A DNA stretch of 64,000 nucleotides from Lelliottia sp. WAP21 (lineage in GTDB: Bacteria > Pseudomonadota > Gammaproteobacteria > Enterobacterales > Enterobacteriaceae). The stretch covers positions 124,001 through 188,000 of the forward strand of contig NZ_JAIWPG020000003.1 in the NCBI RefSeq assembly GCF_020532665.2, written 5' to 3'. The first letter of the stretch is position 1. Each line of letters opens with the position of its first letter. Under the pieces are notes generated by a model. That model did no database searches and was not told the origin of the DNA. It was given only the letters and a program-made list of their open reading frames with translations. Both the position numbers and the translations under genes were made by a program. Below, in pieces: positions 43,326 through 52,236 of this stretch.

Positions 43326-43678
43326 TGCTCCCGAATCGAATGGTACTTAGTCGTCAGACTGAAGACCAGCTCAAGAAGTTAAAAGGATATACCGGGATTA
43401 CGCCCAATGTCGCGGCTCGGCTGGCATTTTTCCGCTCGGTGGAGAGTGAGTTTCGTTATTCGCCTGGACGCGATAGTAAGAAGTTGGATGGTACGCTAGT
43501 GCTGGATAAATTTACGTGGCTGGGGGAGACACTGCAAGCTACGGAGTTGGTATTAAAGATGCTCTACCCGCAGATCACGCAGAAGGATATGATTAAGGCC
43601 TGGGCGGCGCATGTTGAGGATGGGATTGCTGCGTTGAGGAACTATAGAAATTTAAAAGATTTCACTTTAAACTTATAA
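43325..43678 (+). CDS. dndE: DndE (DptE), DNA-binding subunit of the phosphorothioation complex
   Basis: 117 residues, within the usual range for DndE. The family pattern is clear: LSRQTEDQLKKLKGYTGITPNVAARLAFFRSVESEF, then a basic lysine-containing stretch (GRDSKKLDGTLVL) and WAAHVEDGIAALRNYRNL. DndE folds as a small ribbon-helix-helix-like protein that oligomerises and prefers nicked DNA. It is the last gene of dndBCDE and is followed by a large inverted repeat. Confidence 0.93.
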   Translation: MLPNRMVLSRQTEDQLKKLKGYTGITPNVAARLAFFRSVESEFRYSPGRDSKKLDGTLVLDKFTWLGETLQATELVLKMLYPQITQKDMIKAWAAHVEDGIAALRNYRNLKDFTLNL

Positions 43679-43687
43679 GGTATTAGA

Positions 43688-43727
43688 CTAACTTAATGTC
43701 GAGACATTAAGCTCGGCATTAAGTTAG
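43688..43727. terminator. Large hairpin between dndE and the convergent nuclease gene
   Basis: Arms 43688-43703 (CTAACTTAATGTCGAG) and 43712-43727 (CTCGGCATTAAGTTAG) pair at 15 of 16 positions. A second perfect palindrome, CTTAATGTCGAGACATTAAG, is nested over the left arm and loop, so two alternative hairpins exist. It is placed to end both operons, but T tracts are short. Confidence 0.65.
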
Positions 43728-43768
43728 CATCTAAAAACACTATTTAAGCATGACCCGAAAAACATTCA

Positions 43769-44725
43769 TCATATTATATCTTCTTCAAATGATAATGCAT
43801 AATCCATTATTCCTTGTATTGTATCCATCCAAGAGTCAATATTAATATCATCTATGCTTATAAGCTTAATTATTCTATGCCTATCAAAAATTAAAGATGC
43901 TGTAATTTCGTCACTTTGACAAAAATAACGGTTAAAATCTCTAAAATCATACGGGACAAACAAAATATTTTGCGAGTTAGAAGGGAGGTCCATAATATAG
44001 TTTTTAACCCTATCAACACTTGCCTGTTTATTTGCCCAGTTTTTCCCCGCTGCGCTTTGCCCCAGAAAGATTTGTTTTCTATCTAAATTTGGATCATCTT
44101 TAAATGGAATCCAAGCTACGATATCAACCCCACCATCACCATTATCTCCATCTCTGAACACGTTAGGTCTAGTTGATCTGGTTAATCCTAAATCTTGTGC
44201 AAGAAGACTATATTTCTGATCAATACTCCCCGAGTATCGTACATTCCTTTCAGAGGATACGCCAAAAACATGTACCTCTGCAATTTTTGGCAGATATTTC
44301 TTCAAGGAAATATATGATATTTTCTCAAATAAAGTTGTTAGTAAGTGATATCCGCTAACATATTTAAGTAACGAACATAACAATAGCAATATATACAAAT
44401 GATGATTAACATTTAAATTATTGTTTTTTCTTATTCTGTTTCCATCATAGATAAAGGGATAGCTATCTCCGTAATGAGATACTCTACAATTGATCTCATC
44501 AAACCATCCAGATATTCTCCCCATCCACTCTTCATTCATAATACCGCCATTTTCCGTGCCAATATCCGTTATCTTATTATCCTCAAGAAAACGGTCATAA
44601 ATATCACTGACACTAACACCATCATCACAGTCAACCAAGGCCAGAAGTTCTAAATAATCACAATAATAATGTGAATTACATAGAGTTTCATTTGGTGTCT
44701 TGTCTAATAACTTGAACTCAATCAT
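43769..44725 (-). CDS. Predicted PD-(D/E)XK nuclease attached to the dpt operon
   Basis: 318 residues from the ATG at complement 44723-44725, which overlaps the ParB-like gene by 8 bp; a longer frame to 44752 is unlikely. No named family is recognised. A C-terminal region fits a restriction-nuclease core: E134 in TLFEKISY, D201 in GDGGVDIVAWIPF, then QIFLGQSAAGKNW with Q223 and K228, the (D)-(Q)-x-K arrangement of Mrr/Q-motif nucleases. The N-terminal 130 residues include a hydrophobic patch (LYILLLLCSLLKYV). The gene is much more AT-rich than dptH, suggesting separate acquisition. It is the last gene of the minus-strand operon and may be an effector nuclease of the Dnd restriction branch or an independent defence pair. 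Confidence 0.75.
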   Translation of the reverse strand: MIEFKLLDKTPNETLCNSHYYCDYLELLALVDCDDGVSVSDIYDRFLEDNKITDIGTENGGIMNEEWMGRISGWFDEINCRVSHYGDSYPFIYDGNRIRKNNNLNVNHHLYILLLLCSLLKYVSGYHLLTTLFEKISYISLKKYLPKIAEVHVFGVSSERNVRYSGSIDQKYSLLAQDLGLTRSTRPNVFRDGDNGDGGVDIVAWIPFKDDPNLDRKQIFLGQSAAGKNWANKQASVDRVKNYIMDLPSNSQNILFVPYDFRDFNRYFCQSDEITASLIFDRHRIIKLISIDDINIDSWMDTIQGIMDYALSFEEDII

Positions 44726-45821
44726 CCCATTTCTCTTCAGCCATGGATTCAATAATTACTTTCATGTTTTTAGCTAATGTGAATATCTCTTTTAACTTAA
44801 TTTTAACCGACTCATGATGTTGATCTACATTATGAATAATATTATTTGCTCTTTTCAAACCAGCCAGAGACAGATCAATTTCTTGGTTAAACGAATCAGC
44901 AGTAACAGAAACTAGATTAAATGCTTCGACAATACTTCCCTCCCCGGTTCGAAAGTATTCTTCGGCTTCTTTGTCTCCCAGAACTTTATCAAGCATTCCT
45001 AAATGCTTACTGTCACCTAAGACCCGACTACGCCCATTTTCATTCTTTTCAAAAAACCACTTAGTAAGCAGTTCTAATTTATCTATATTCACATGAGATG
45101 TAGGTTCATTTGATTTAATATCAACATTAATATAATTTCTTATATTTTCTCTACTTAATGAATCAGAGAGGTAATTAAAATGCAACGTCGTTTCATCTAA
45201 ATCCTTTATCTTAAAAAATGCCTGGTCTTCAATTTTAAGGTAAAGATCATAGGCCGTAAGTAAACTACGAACATAATCACTACGACTCCCTATTGTTTTT
45301 GCTAACTTGCGGCATTTAGTTGTGAAATCTGTTTCATTTAACTCTTGTGATAACTCATTGAGATATCTTGCTTTTGGTAAGATTCCCCATGATTTGACAC
45401 CTGTGATATGACGATACCCCAGATATTTATTTATCTCTTCTCTGGATTTAAATATAATGCACGGTAGCTTTTTCGGTCTCTCTACTGTCTCATTTAGAAC
45501 TTTTTCTATTTTTATTTTTTGAGATGTAGCCAAATTAGGTTCATTGAGCAGCATTACTGAAGTTAAGCGCCTGTTACCCTCCACCACGACATACTTATCC
45601 GACTCATGCTCGTCAGGAATAACCAATAAAGATTCGCCAATGAAGAACCCTGACTGTCCTATAGCAAGCATTAATTCGATAATAGATGCGTCATTCAGCA
45701 TCCAATTAACGATGTCAGACTTTCCTATTTTTTTCTTCCTAAAAGATGATGGAAGTCTAGGATTTTTATCATCTAACTTAATATTTCCAAGATCAATAAA
45801 ATCTATATTTTGCCCTGACAT
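44718..45821 (-). CDS. ParB/Srx-domain protein in the dpt operon
   Basis: 367 residues with a GAGGTAA ribosome site, 20 bp after dptH. The N-terminal ParB-like domain has KNPRLPSSF (NPR at 20-22) and the nucleotide-binding box VVVEGNRRLTSVML (EGNRR at 81-85), followed by YRHITGVKSW. Such domains bind or hydrolyse CTP/ATP and appear in DndB relatives and in several defence systems. The helical C-terminal half is unrecognised. Like the following nuclease gene it is strongly AT-rich, and the 8-bp overlap shows the two are a translationally coupled pair. Confidence 0.8.
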   Translation of the reverse strand: MSGQNIDFIDLGNIKLDDKNPRLPSSFRKKKIGKSDIVNWMLNDASIIELMLAIGQSGFFIGESLLVIPDEHESDKYVVVEGNRRLTSVMLLNEPNLATSQKIKIEKVLNETVERPKKLPCIIFKSREEINKYLGYRHITGVKSWGILPKARYLNELSQELNETDFTTKCRKLAKTIGSRSDYVRSLLTAYDLYLKIEDQAFFKIKDLDETTLHFNYLSDSLSRENIRNYINVDIKSNEPTSHVNIDKLELLTKWFFEKNENGRSRVLGDSKHLGMLDKVLGDKEAEEYFRTGEGSIVEAFNLVSVTADSFNQEIDLSLAGLKRANNIIHNVDQHHESVKIKLKEIFTLAKNMKVIIESMAEEKWDD

Positions 45822-45841
45822 TATATTACCTCATCAAAAGA

Positions 45842-48800
45842 TTAAAAAACTAACTCCCAAAACGCCCGATCCCGCATTTTCTTAACTCGTTTATCCCCAT
45901 CAATATACAGGCTAAAATGCTTCTCAAGCTGACGAATCTGCCCCATCAAAGACTCCTGCTCACCTTTATCATCGACGTTAAATACAGCCTTAATATCTGC
46001 ATTCCTAATCTCAGAAACACGATGGATCACCCACGTTAAAATATAGGAGGCGTAATTATTTTCTCCGGTCTTGAAGTGGGTTATCTCCTGCGTTGACAGG
46101 ATCGCTCCAACACCATATTCACGACCTTCTTTAAGGATCTTACGCAGACTGGAAAAATCCTGACGCATAAAGTTATCGGCTTCGTCCACTAGAATCATTT
46201 TAGTGAGCTGACGATAATCCCCTCGCACTACTGGTTTACCGCGCTTTTGCATCTGCGCGTAAAAAAGATCCAGCGTTAGTGCGACCACCAGGTTTTGCAC
46301 TTCTGGCGGGTAACCAGCCAGTTCAATCACAGTGACACCGTCAATCAATTCGTACAAACTGGTCATCTTCTCCGGGATTGTCTCGAATATCTTGTAACGC
46401 GCCAGTTTAGAAAGTGCTGCGTAAAGCGAATCTTCTTCAACCTTTTCCTGATCGAGGAAGCGCTGCCATACATCTTCAATTGTCGGCGCAGTCCTTGACC
46501 ATGTTGTGGGATCTTCCGCCGAAATGCCTGCCGCTTCGTAGCATTCTAAAATCAGATTTTCTAATTTGAGCTGCTGTTTATGACCCAGCCCATAGGCTTT
46601 CGCCATCGTTTCTGATAGCCCACCAGCTGTGTGGATTGGTAGCATTGGCGTGTCGCCAAATAGAGATAAGGGGTTGTAAGGTAGCTTGAATAACTTGTAC
46701 TTTTTGGCCCCCGTTGCATCAAGAAAAGCCTCATCCACATAGTCTGATTTGTAGTCGAAGATCAGCAAACCAATAGGTTTACCATCAACGTTACAGGACT
46801 GATTACGCATCAACTGTGTGACCAGCGATTTAGTAAACTGGGTTTTACCTGTGCCCATCGTTCCAATAATGCCGGTATTGGTATTCATGAACTTCGCGGT
46901 GTTGGTTGGCTCCCAATATAACGGACTCTGACGCGCAGCATCATGACCTAACAGGATCTGTAATGGAGTATCGCTAATATCAGGTGTTACCGCCGGTGCA
47001 TCAGGCTGTAACGACTCCGACTCAGGTTCCGAAATAGACTGTGCAGCAGTCGGCGTTGTGATTTCTACCACGACTTCTGGTTGTGATGGACTGGCATCAC
47101 ACTCAGGCTTAAGCCGGTATTTTTCCGGCACCCGGTAACGTTCCGCCAGAGGTGGTTCATCCCCCTGTGCAGCAATCAGCGAAGGCAACAGTGAATAAGG
47201 GATTTCGATCTGTAAGATATTTTCCGCTGTCTCTTTATAAGAGAGATCGAAGCAGGTTGCGCTGTCCACATGCGCCACGACGAAGCCGTCCGCATAGTCG
47301 GTCAACTCCCCTAACTTATAGTCGCCCGTTAACCACCATTCGCGTCGATCCAGCAAGGGAGCCAGTTTATTGCTGTCCAGCACACCATACAGACGTAGTT
47401 TCTCCACTTGCATCAACACCTGACGTACAAAGAGCGCACGGTACAGCTGTGATGCCAGCGTTTGTGGTTCCAGAATATCCTGCTGTAAATAACGTTTCAG
47501 CTCACGAGCCTGTTGGCCTGCATAGCTGTAGTCCGGTCGCGCCCCGGTTTTAACTTCCAGAGGCAACAAATAGAGGCGGTTTTCTTTGAATCCGACAAAG
47601 AGCACATCATCTGAGATCGCACCTTTACGATATCCCTGTAAATTCCTGGATAAATCGCTCTCTTTCATTTTCAGCCCGACATTGCCGGATACGCGGATCA
47701 TTTCGGCCACCGATAGCGGAATCCAGCAAATATCGGACTGGTGCAACATGGATTGCACAAATTTGTACGCACCAATAATACCGTGCTTCTCTTTACGCTC
47801 TCTTTCATTGGAACGTAGCATTTTCAGCAGCCATTCGCCGTTAAAGGCGTTAAATTCAGCCAGCAAATGCTGACTGTTAACGGCGGGTTGTCCGGACTGA
47901 CTTCCGCTCTGGAGTAGCCGCAGGAATAAATCAACCTGCTTCGTGACGGTGACGGCATCGTAGCCTGCGCAACTGGTGTATTGGTCAGAATAGTGGATAA
48001 GCACCACATCTTTCTGACTAGTGAAAAAGTCGAGGGTGACTTTAGGATCAATGATGGTGGTCCAGAGCGCACTATTGTAGGAGTAATTGAGTAGCTGTTT
48101 AAAATTGCCGCTCACGGCAAGGCCGATCCCTTGTCCATGATACTGGCTGTTGCTTTGACGTGCGGGTTGCCACAGGCAGCCGATTAGCCGGGCAAGACGC
48201 AGGGCGTAGTAGGACTCAGTCTCCACATCACGCAGTCCAAACGCGGTAAAGTAAGCATCCCCCTGCGTTTCGGCACCTTCCCCAGCGATCAACCCATGAC
48301 ACAATACCCCGCTGGACGCATCTTCGATGCGGATCTGGCGACAATCCACCGGTGCGGTATTGGTGAAAAATGCCAGATGTGCATAGGCCAGTTTGTCGCT
48401 TTCTGACGGCAGGACAAACTTGCTGAACGTTAACCGGCTACGCAGCAGATCAATAAGCATATCGGCTTCCGCACGCCATACGCCGCTGTTCAGATCGAGA
48501 TCGTTTTTAAGCTGCTCATAGCTACCACTTTCGGCAAAGTGATCGAACATATTAGGTAGTAAACGTTCATCGTAGCAGTTCACATGTACCGAAATAGCAT
48601 GCTCTTTTTCCTGCTTAAAATATTCTACTAATCCCAAAAACAGCTCTTTAGCATTACCCTGATTAATGGCATTGATAATCAACGCATTGTTTCCAGCGCT
48701 CTGGAACAATCGAGCGTAGGCGTCCGTGAACTCATTGAGTTTGTCTTTTACCAGACGCTTAATGTAGTCATGACTAACTTGTCGCTGAGGAACCACATCA

Positions 48801-50929
48801 ATCCAGAAGCGGTTCTCCTCCACCGGCTGTAGTTGCGCGTATTCATGCTCACTGTGGTAGACAAACGGCATTAAGCCAGAAACCATCAAGCGATCAAGAG
48901 TGATCGGCGGTAGGATGGCAAATGAAGCCGAATCGTGCTCTTCCGACTCCGCAACGATGGTTTCTACCAGTTGTAGATGGTAGGCCAGCACTAATGGGTG
49001 CAGTGGTGAGAGGCGCTCATGGCTATCATCGCGACAGATCCCCAGATGCAGAAGACGTTTCTCCTGTGCAGTCAGTGCTCTGCTCAGGCCGATTTGCTGG
49101 AGTGACTGTTCAAACGTAGTAACAATGTAGGTGACTAATGTGCGATATTCCGCTGACCACGACACCAGACTTGGCAGGGTGTTACGACGATGATAGTAGG
49201 CAAATAACTGCTCATAGGCGTTATGTAGATCGGGGTAACTGGCAAGAAGTTCATCCAGGGCAAACTCGCTATCGTCACTTCCCATACCCAGCAGACGTTG
49301 CTCAATTAATGAGGCTTCCAGTATCAACAACTGCTGGCGTACACCAACGACCTTGTGTTCAGTATTATCGAGAATGATGCGCCCTTTTAGTCGGTTCCAG
49401 GTTGCATTGCCCTCTTCTTTGAACAACTTATTGAAACGACTTTGGTCAAAAAGCAGCGGCAGCGTTAGCCCTTCTTCTGCTCCCGGCCCCTCGATGTTAA
49501 ACGACAGACGGGAATCACCTGAAACGAGTGCAAACTTAACCAGGTCACTTTGATTTGCCAGCGTCTCAAAATCTACCTGAGCATAATGCTGGCAGTCGAT
49601 GTCTTCGCTCTCGTCATCCAACGTACAGGCCAGGTCGCCAGACTCGGCAATACGCAGCTTGTTATCTTCCAGTTGGAGGGTTATTTGGTTTTTACCTGGC
49701 TCAACGCGGTAGCAGTGCTGAATTTCGTTTAGCCAGAATTGCCCCTGCTCGACCAACAACAGGCGAAATTTATACTCTTCGGCAGAATTATTACGGTTGG
49801 TCAGTTCGAGACTAAAGAAACAGGGATGCCCATCAAAAGGAACCGACGCCATGATACGGGAAGTCTTGCCGCCCGCCCGGCTGGTGCGCCAAAAAGGCAT
49901 GTTCTTTAACTGGCGATTATGAGCAATCTTTATCTGATTATCCTGAAGATCGTTGCCCTGAAAGCTGAACTCCAGCTCAGCCTTTGATTGCCCTGGCGGC
50001 ACCTGCACCAGTAGGCTGATATCTCGTTTTCCTGCCTTACTGGCACTTTTTGCTCGTAGCCAAATGTCGCCGTTTTCGACGGAGACATTCTCCAGCACCA
50101 GTTTTTGTTCGCTGTTCTGCTCTTTCTCTTTCCTGTAGTCGGAGAAATCGAGTTCACGCCAGTCATCTTTATCGTAAAAATGCTCCTGAATGAATTTTGT
50201 ACTAAATTCAGGTAGCACATTTTCAAGCTGTCCACTGTAGCGTTCAACACTATCTTCTATCTGGCGATATAATTTCCTGTTTTCATTCAGTCGGGTGCGT
50301 AGCTGCTTCTGGCTATAGTTCAGTAGTTCATCATCTTTAAAAAGATGAAGCTCGGAGAAATCCAGATTGCCATCATCCAGCAAGCGATACAATGAAGAGA
50401 AACCAAATACGGTCGCGCCTTCATCCAGTACCGTCGACAGTTGATCCTCCAGCAAACAGCGGGACAATTCCGAACGGTTACTGCCAGTGGTAATGAGCTT
50501 TTCCAGTTGATGACTGAAAGTTTGTGGGTACCAAATAGCATCCGGTGCCGCCACGTCTTTCGTGCTGTTAATCAGGGTATCGAGCATACTGTTGTGAATA
50601 ATCAACAGAGCTGTATGTGCAAAAACGCCGCTGCGCCCTGCAACTTCATCGCGCAAATGAGAAATGTAGTTTTCTGTGAATGCTGGAGCCTCGGCTCCGT
50701 GCAGTACGGGAATAAGCTGAACACCATTACAGGGGAGGCAATCAATATATTGCCCTGGCGCAATTTCCAACTGATTGCCATCCGCCAGAGAGACGAATGC
50801 TTCCCAGAGTTTTAGGGCATTATCAGGATCGGGAGATTTGAACTGGTAGCGCTCTCCGGGCTGGATGATGCCACCTACCCATTCAATAAAGGTTTCTGCC
50901 AGATAGGTTTCATACTGTTTTACGGACAT
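45842..50929 (-). CDS. dptH: DptH (DndH), HerA-type ATPase of phosphorothioation-dependent restriction
   Basis: 1695 residues from the ATG at complement 50927-50929 (MSVKQYETY), overlapping dptG by 20 bp; a GTG at 50950 would add seven residues. Most of the protein is a large accessory region without recognised motifs. A linker rich in Ser, Pro and Glu (about 1290-1335) leads to a C-terminal HerA/FtsK-like motor: Walker A GTMGTGKTQF near 1355 and Walker B MILVDEADNF near 1575, then a sensor-like GAILSTQE. DptH is the motor and probable DNA-cutting component of DndFGH restriction, attacking DNA lacking phosphorothioate. Its size and position after dptFG match known clusters. Confidence 0.93.
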   Translation of the reverse strand: MSVKQYETYLAETFIEWVGGIIQPGERYQFKSPDPDNALKLWEAFVSLADGNQLEIAPGQYIDCLPCNGVQLIPVLHGAEAPAFTENYISHLRDEVAGRSGVFAHTALLIIHNSMLDTLINSTKDVAAPDAIWYPQTFSHQLEKLITTGSNRSELSRCLLEDQLSTVLDEGATVFGFSSLYRLLDDGNLDFSELHLFKDDELLNYSQKQLRTRLNENRKLYRQIEDSVERYSGQLENVLPEFSTKFIQEHFYDKDDWRELDFSDYRKEKEQNSEQKLVLENVSVENGDIWLRAKSASKAGKRDISLLVQVPPGQSKAELEFSFQGNDLQDNQIKIAHNRQLKNMPFWRTSRAGGKTSRIMASVPFDGHPCFFSLELTNRNNSAEEYKFRLLLVEQGQFWLNEIQHCYRVEPGKNQITLQLEDNKLRIAESGDLACTLDDESEDIDCQHYAQVDFETLANQSDLVKFALVSGDSRLSFNIEGPGAEEGLTLPLLFDQSRFNKLFKEEGNATWNRLKGRIILDNTEHKVVGVRQQLLILEASLIEQRLLGMGSDDSEFALDELLASYPDLHNAYEQLFAYYHRRNTLPSLVSWSAEYRTLVTYIVTTFEQSLQQIGLSRALTAQEKRLLHLGICRDDSHERLSPLHPLVLAYHLQLVETIVAESEEHDSASFAILPPITLDRLMVSGLMPFVYHSEHEYAQLQPVEENRFWIDVVPQRQVSHDYIKRLVKDKLNEFTDAYARLFQSAGNNALIINAINQGNAKELFLGLVEYFKQEKEHAISVHVNCYDERLLPNMFDHFAESGSYEQLKNDLDLNSGVWRAEADMLIDLLRSRLTFSKFVLPSESDKLAYAHLAFFTNTAPVDCRQIRIEDASSGVLCHGLIAGEGAETQGDAYFTAFGLRDVETESYYALRLARLIGCLWQPARQSNSQYHGQGIGLAVSGNFKQLLNYSYNSALWTTIIDPKVTLDFFTSQKDVVLIHYSDQYTSCAGYDAVTVTKQVDLFLRLLQSGSQSGQPAVNSQHLLAEFNAFNGEWLLKMLRSNERERKEKHGIIGAYKFVQSMLHQSDICWIPLSVAEMIRVSGNVGLKMKESDLSRNLQGYRKGAISDDVLFVGFKENRLYLLPLEVKTGARPDYSYAGQQARELKRYLQQDILEPQTLASQLYRALFVRQVLMQVEKLRLYGVLDSNKLAPLLDRREWWLTGDYKLGELTDYADGFVVAHVDSATCFDLSYKETAENILQIEIPYSLLPSLIAAQGDEPPLAERYRVPEKYRLKPECDASPSQPEVVVEITTPTAAQSISEPESESLQPDAPAVTPDISDTPLQILLGHDAARQSPLYWEPTNTAKFMNTNTGIIGTMGTGKTQFTKSLVTQLMRNQSCNVDGKPIGLLIFDYKSDYVDEAFLDATGAKKYKLFKLPYNPLSLFGDTPMLPIHTAGGLSETMAKAYGLGHKQQLKLENLILECYEAAGISAEDPTTWSRTAPTIEDVWQRFLDQEKVEEDSLYAALSKLARYKIFETIPEKMTSLYELIDGVTVIELAGYPPEVQNLVVALTLDLFYAQMQKRGKPVVRGDYRQLTKMILVDEADNFMRQDFSSLRKILKEGREYGVGAILSTQEITHFKTGENNYASYILTWVIHRVSEIRNADIKAVFNVDDKGEQESLMGQIRQLEKHFSLYIDGDKRVKKMRDRAFWELVF

Positions 50930-52232
50930 ACACGGCGTCTCCACTATCACTCATTCGCTCTACATTTCCCATGCGTTCATAAAACGCTACCAGCGTCTGC
51001 GCCGACTGGTTGTCCAGATAAAAACCGCGCTGTTCAAAACCACGCAGCAGTTCATGCAGGCGGAGTTTGTCATTTTTGCCCACAGTGAGATTGGTCAGTA
51101 ACAGAAGACGATCCTGATTCAGCACCAGCACTTTCCCTGCCCGACCACGCACCTGAATGAAATCAGTGCAAATCTGGTTTTCCAGCTCATTAACGTATTT
51201 ACGATTTACTGTCGCGCGGTCAGTTTTTTTACCCTGGAACTGCTCTACGGCTACGGATAATAGCTGTTTGAATGCACTTTCCAGGCTTGTTGCGCGGTCA
51301 CGAAGTGGAAGATTGCGATCGACAATAAAGTCCTGCAAATAATCGTTAAGGTCATTTAATATCTGAGAAGGTGAGTCTGAATCATTCAGTGCATCTTGAT
51401 AAATCTGCCATAACGGACGCTTTTTCTGTCCTTTTCCCCATTGCAAAACTTCAAGTGCAGAAAGCACCGGGAAAAGTTTTTCGCTCTGGCTGGCAAACAG
51501 TTTATAGCCATAACGCTTCACCTTTTCTCGCTCGGAGCTGGCCTTTTCGCTATCAAGAATAAAAAAAAGTGATTTGCTTTGTGGTTCGCCGTCTTGCCAG
51601 TTGTCCAGATTGAGCGCCAATTGAGCACACCAGCTAAAGGCATACAAACGCAGGGTGTTGGTCAATTCCTGCAAAAGATATTGTGGATGTTCTGCCAGAA
51701 ACGCCAAATCGGACTGAAAACACGTTACCATATACGGAAGATAGGGTTGCTCTTCGGTAAATGGTCCTTTTCCTAACAGCTTAATTTTTTCATTGAGCTT
51801 ATTCAGCATTTGCTGCTCAATGAAGTTCAGTCTATCCCGTATGGGATAACGAAGATTGAAATCACCCATCAAATTGGCAAACAGCGTACCAAGACGTTTA
51901 TCTGCTGTTGAACCCGCACTTATTTTTTCACCCACAAATTGAGCATGAAACAGTAAAAAAAGTGGGGATACGCGGAAAATGTCCTGGCTGGAGAAATACA
52001 TCCGTTCCAGCACTGGCCAGAATGCAGGCTCATCAAGCATCTCCTGCATATGTGTTTTACAATCTTCACGGAATTGTTCGGGATCGTAAGCTTCGATTTT
52101 GCGTTTCAGGGCGTAGCTAAGGACCAAACCGGTGACGAATTGCCAGCTTATATCGTTGTTTTTATTGCGTACAGGCAGGTAACTATCCAGTTGATTGTTA
52201 CCCACTTTTAACTCGGTTGCGATAGGGTACAT
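50910..52232 (-). CDS. dptG: DptG (DndG), restriction subunit
   Basis: 440 residues, starting 4 bp after the dptF stop. It has no recognised catalytic motif, as is usual for DptG; it is largely helical (LNEKIKLLGKGPFTEEQPYLPYM; LALNLDNWQDG). It is required together with DptF and DptH for restriction of DNA lacking sulfur modification, probably as a scaffold. The identification rests on length, gene order (F-G-H) and similarity to enteric DptG as I know it. Confidence 0.88.
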   Translation of the reverse strand: MYPIATELKVGNNQLDSYLPVRNKNNDISWQFVTGLVLSYALKRKIEAYDPEQFREDCKTHMQEMLDEPAFWPVLERMYFSSQDIFRVSPLFLLFHAQFVGEKISAGSTADKRLGTLFANLMGDFNLRYPIRDRLNFIEQQMLNKLNEKIKLLGKGPFTEEQPYLPYMVTCFQSDLAFLAEHPQYLLQELTNTLRLYAFSWCAQLALNLDNWQDGEPQSKSLFFILDSEKASSEREKVKRYGYKLFASQSEKLFPVLSALEVLQWGKGQKKRPLWQIYQDALNDSDSPSQILNDLNDYLQDFIVDRNLPLRDRATSLESAFKQLLSVAVEQFQGKKTDRATVNRKYVNELENQICTDFIQVRGRAGKVLVLNQDRLLLLTNLTVGKNDKLRLHELLRGFEQRGFYLDNQSAQTLVAFYERMGNVERMSDSGDAVYVRKTV

Positions 52233-52236
52233 TCTG

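Noticed and set aside
43769-44752. Upstream start for the nuclease gene (MNPWLKRNG)
   Set aside because: The overlap start at 44725 gives tight coupling with the ParB-like gene; the extra nine residues have no support.
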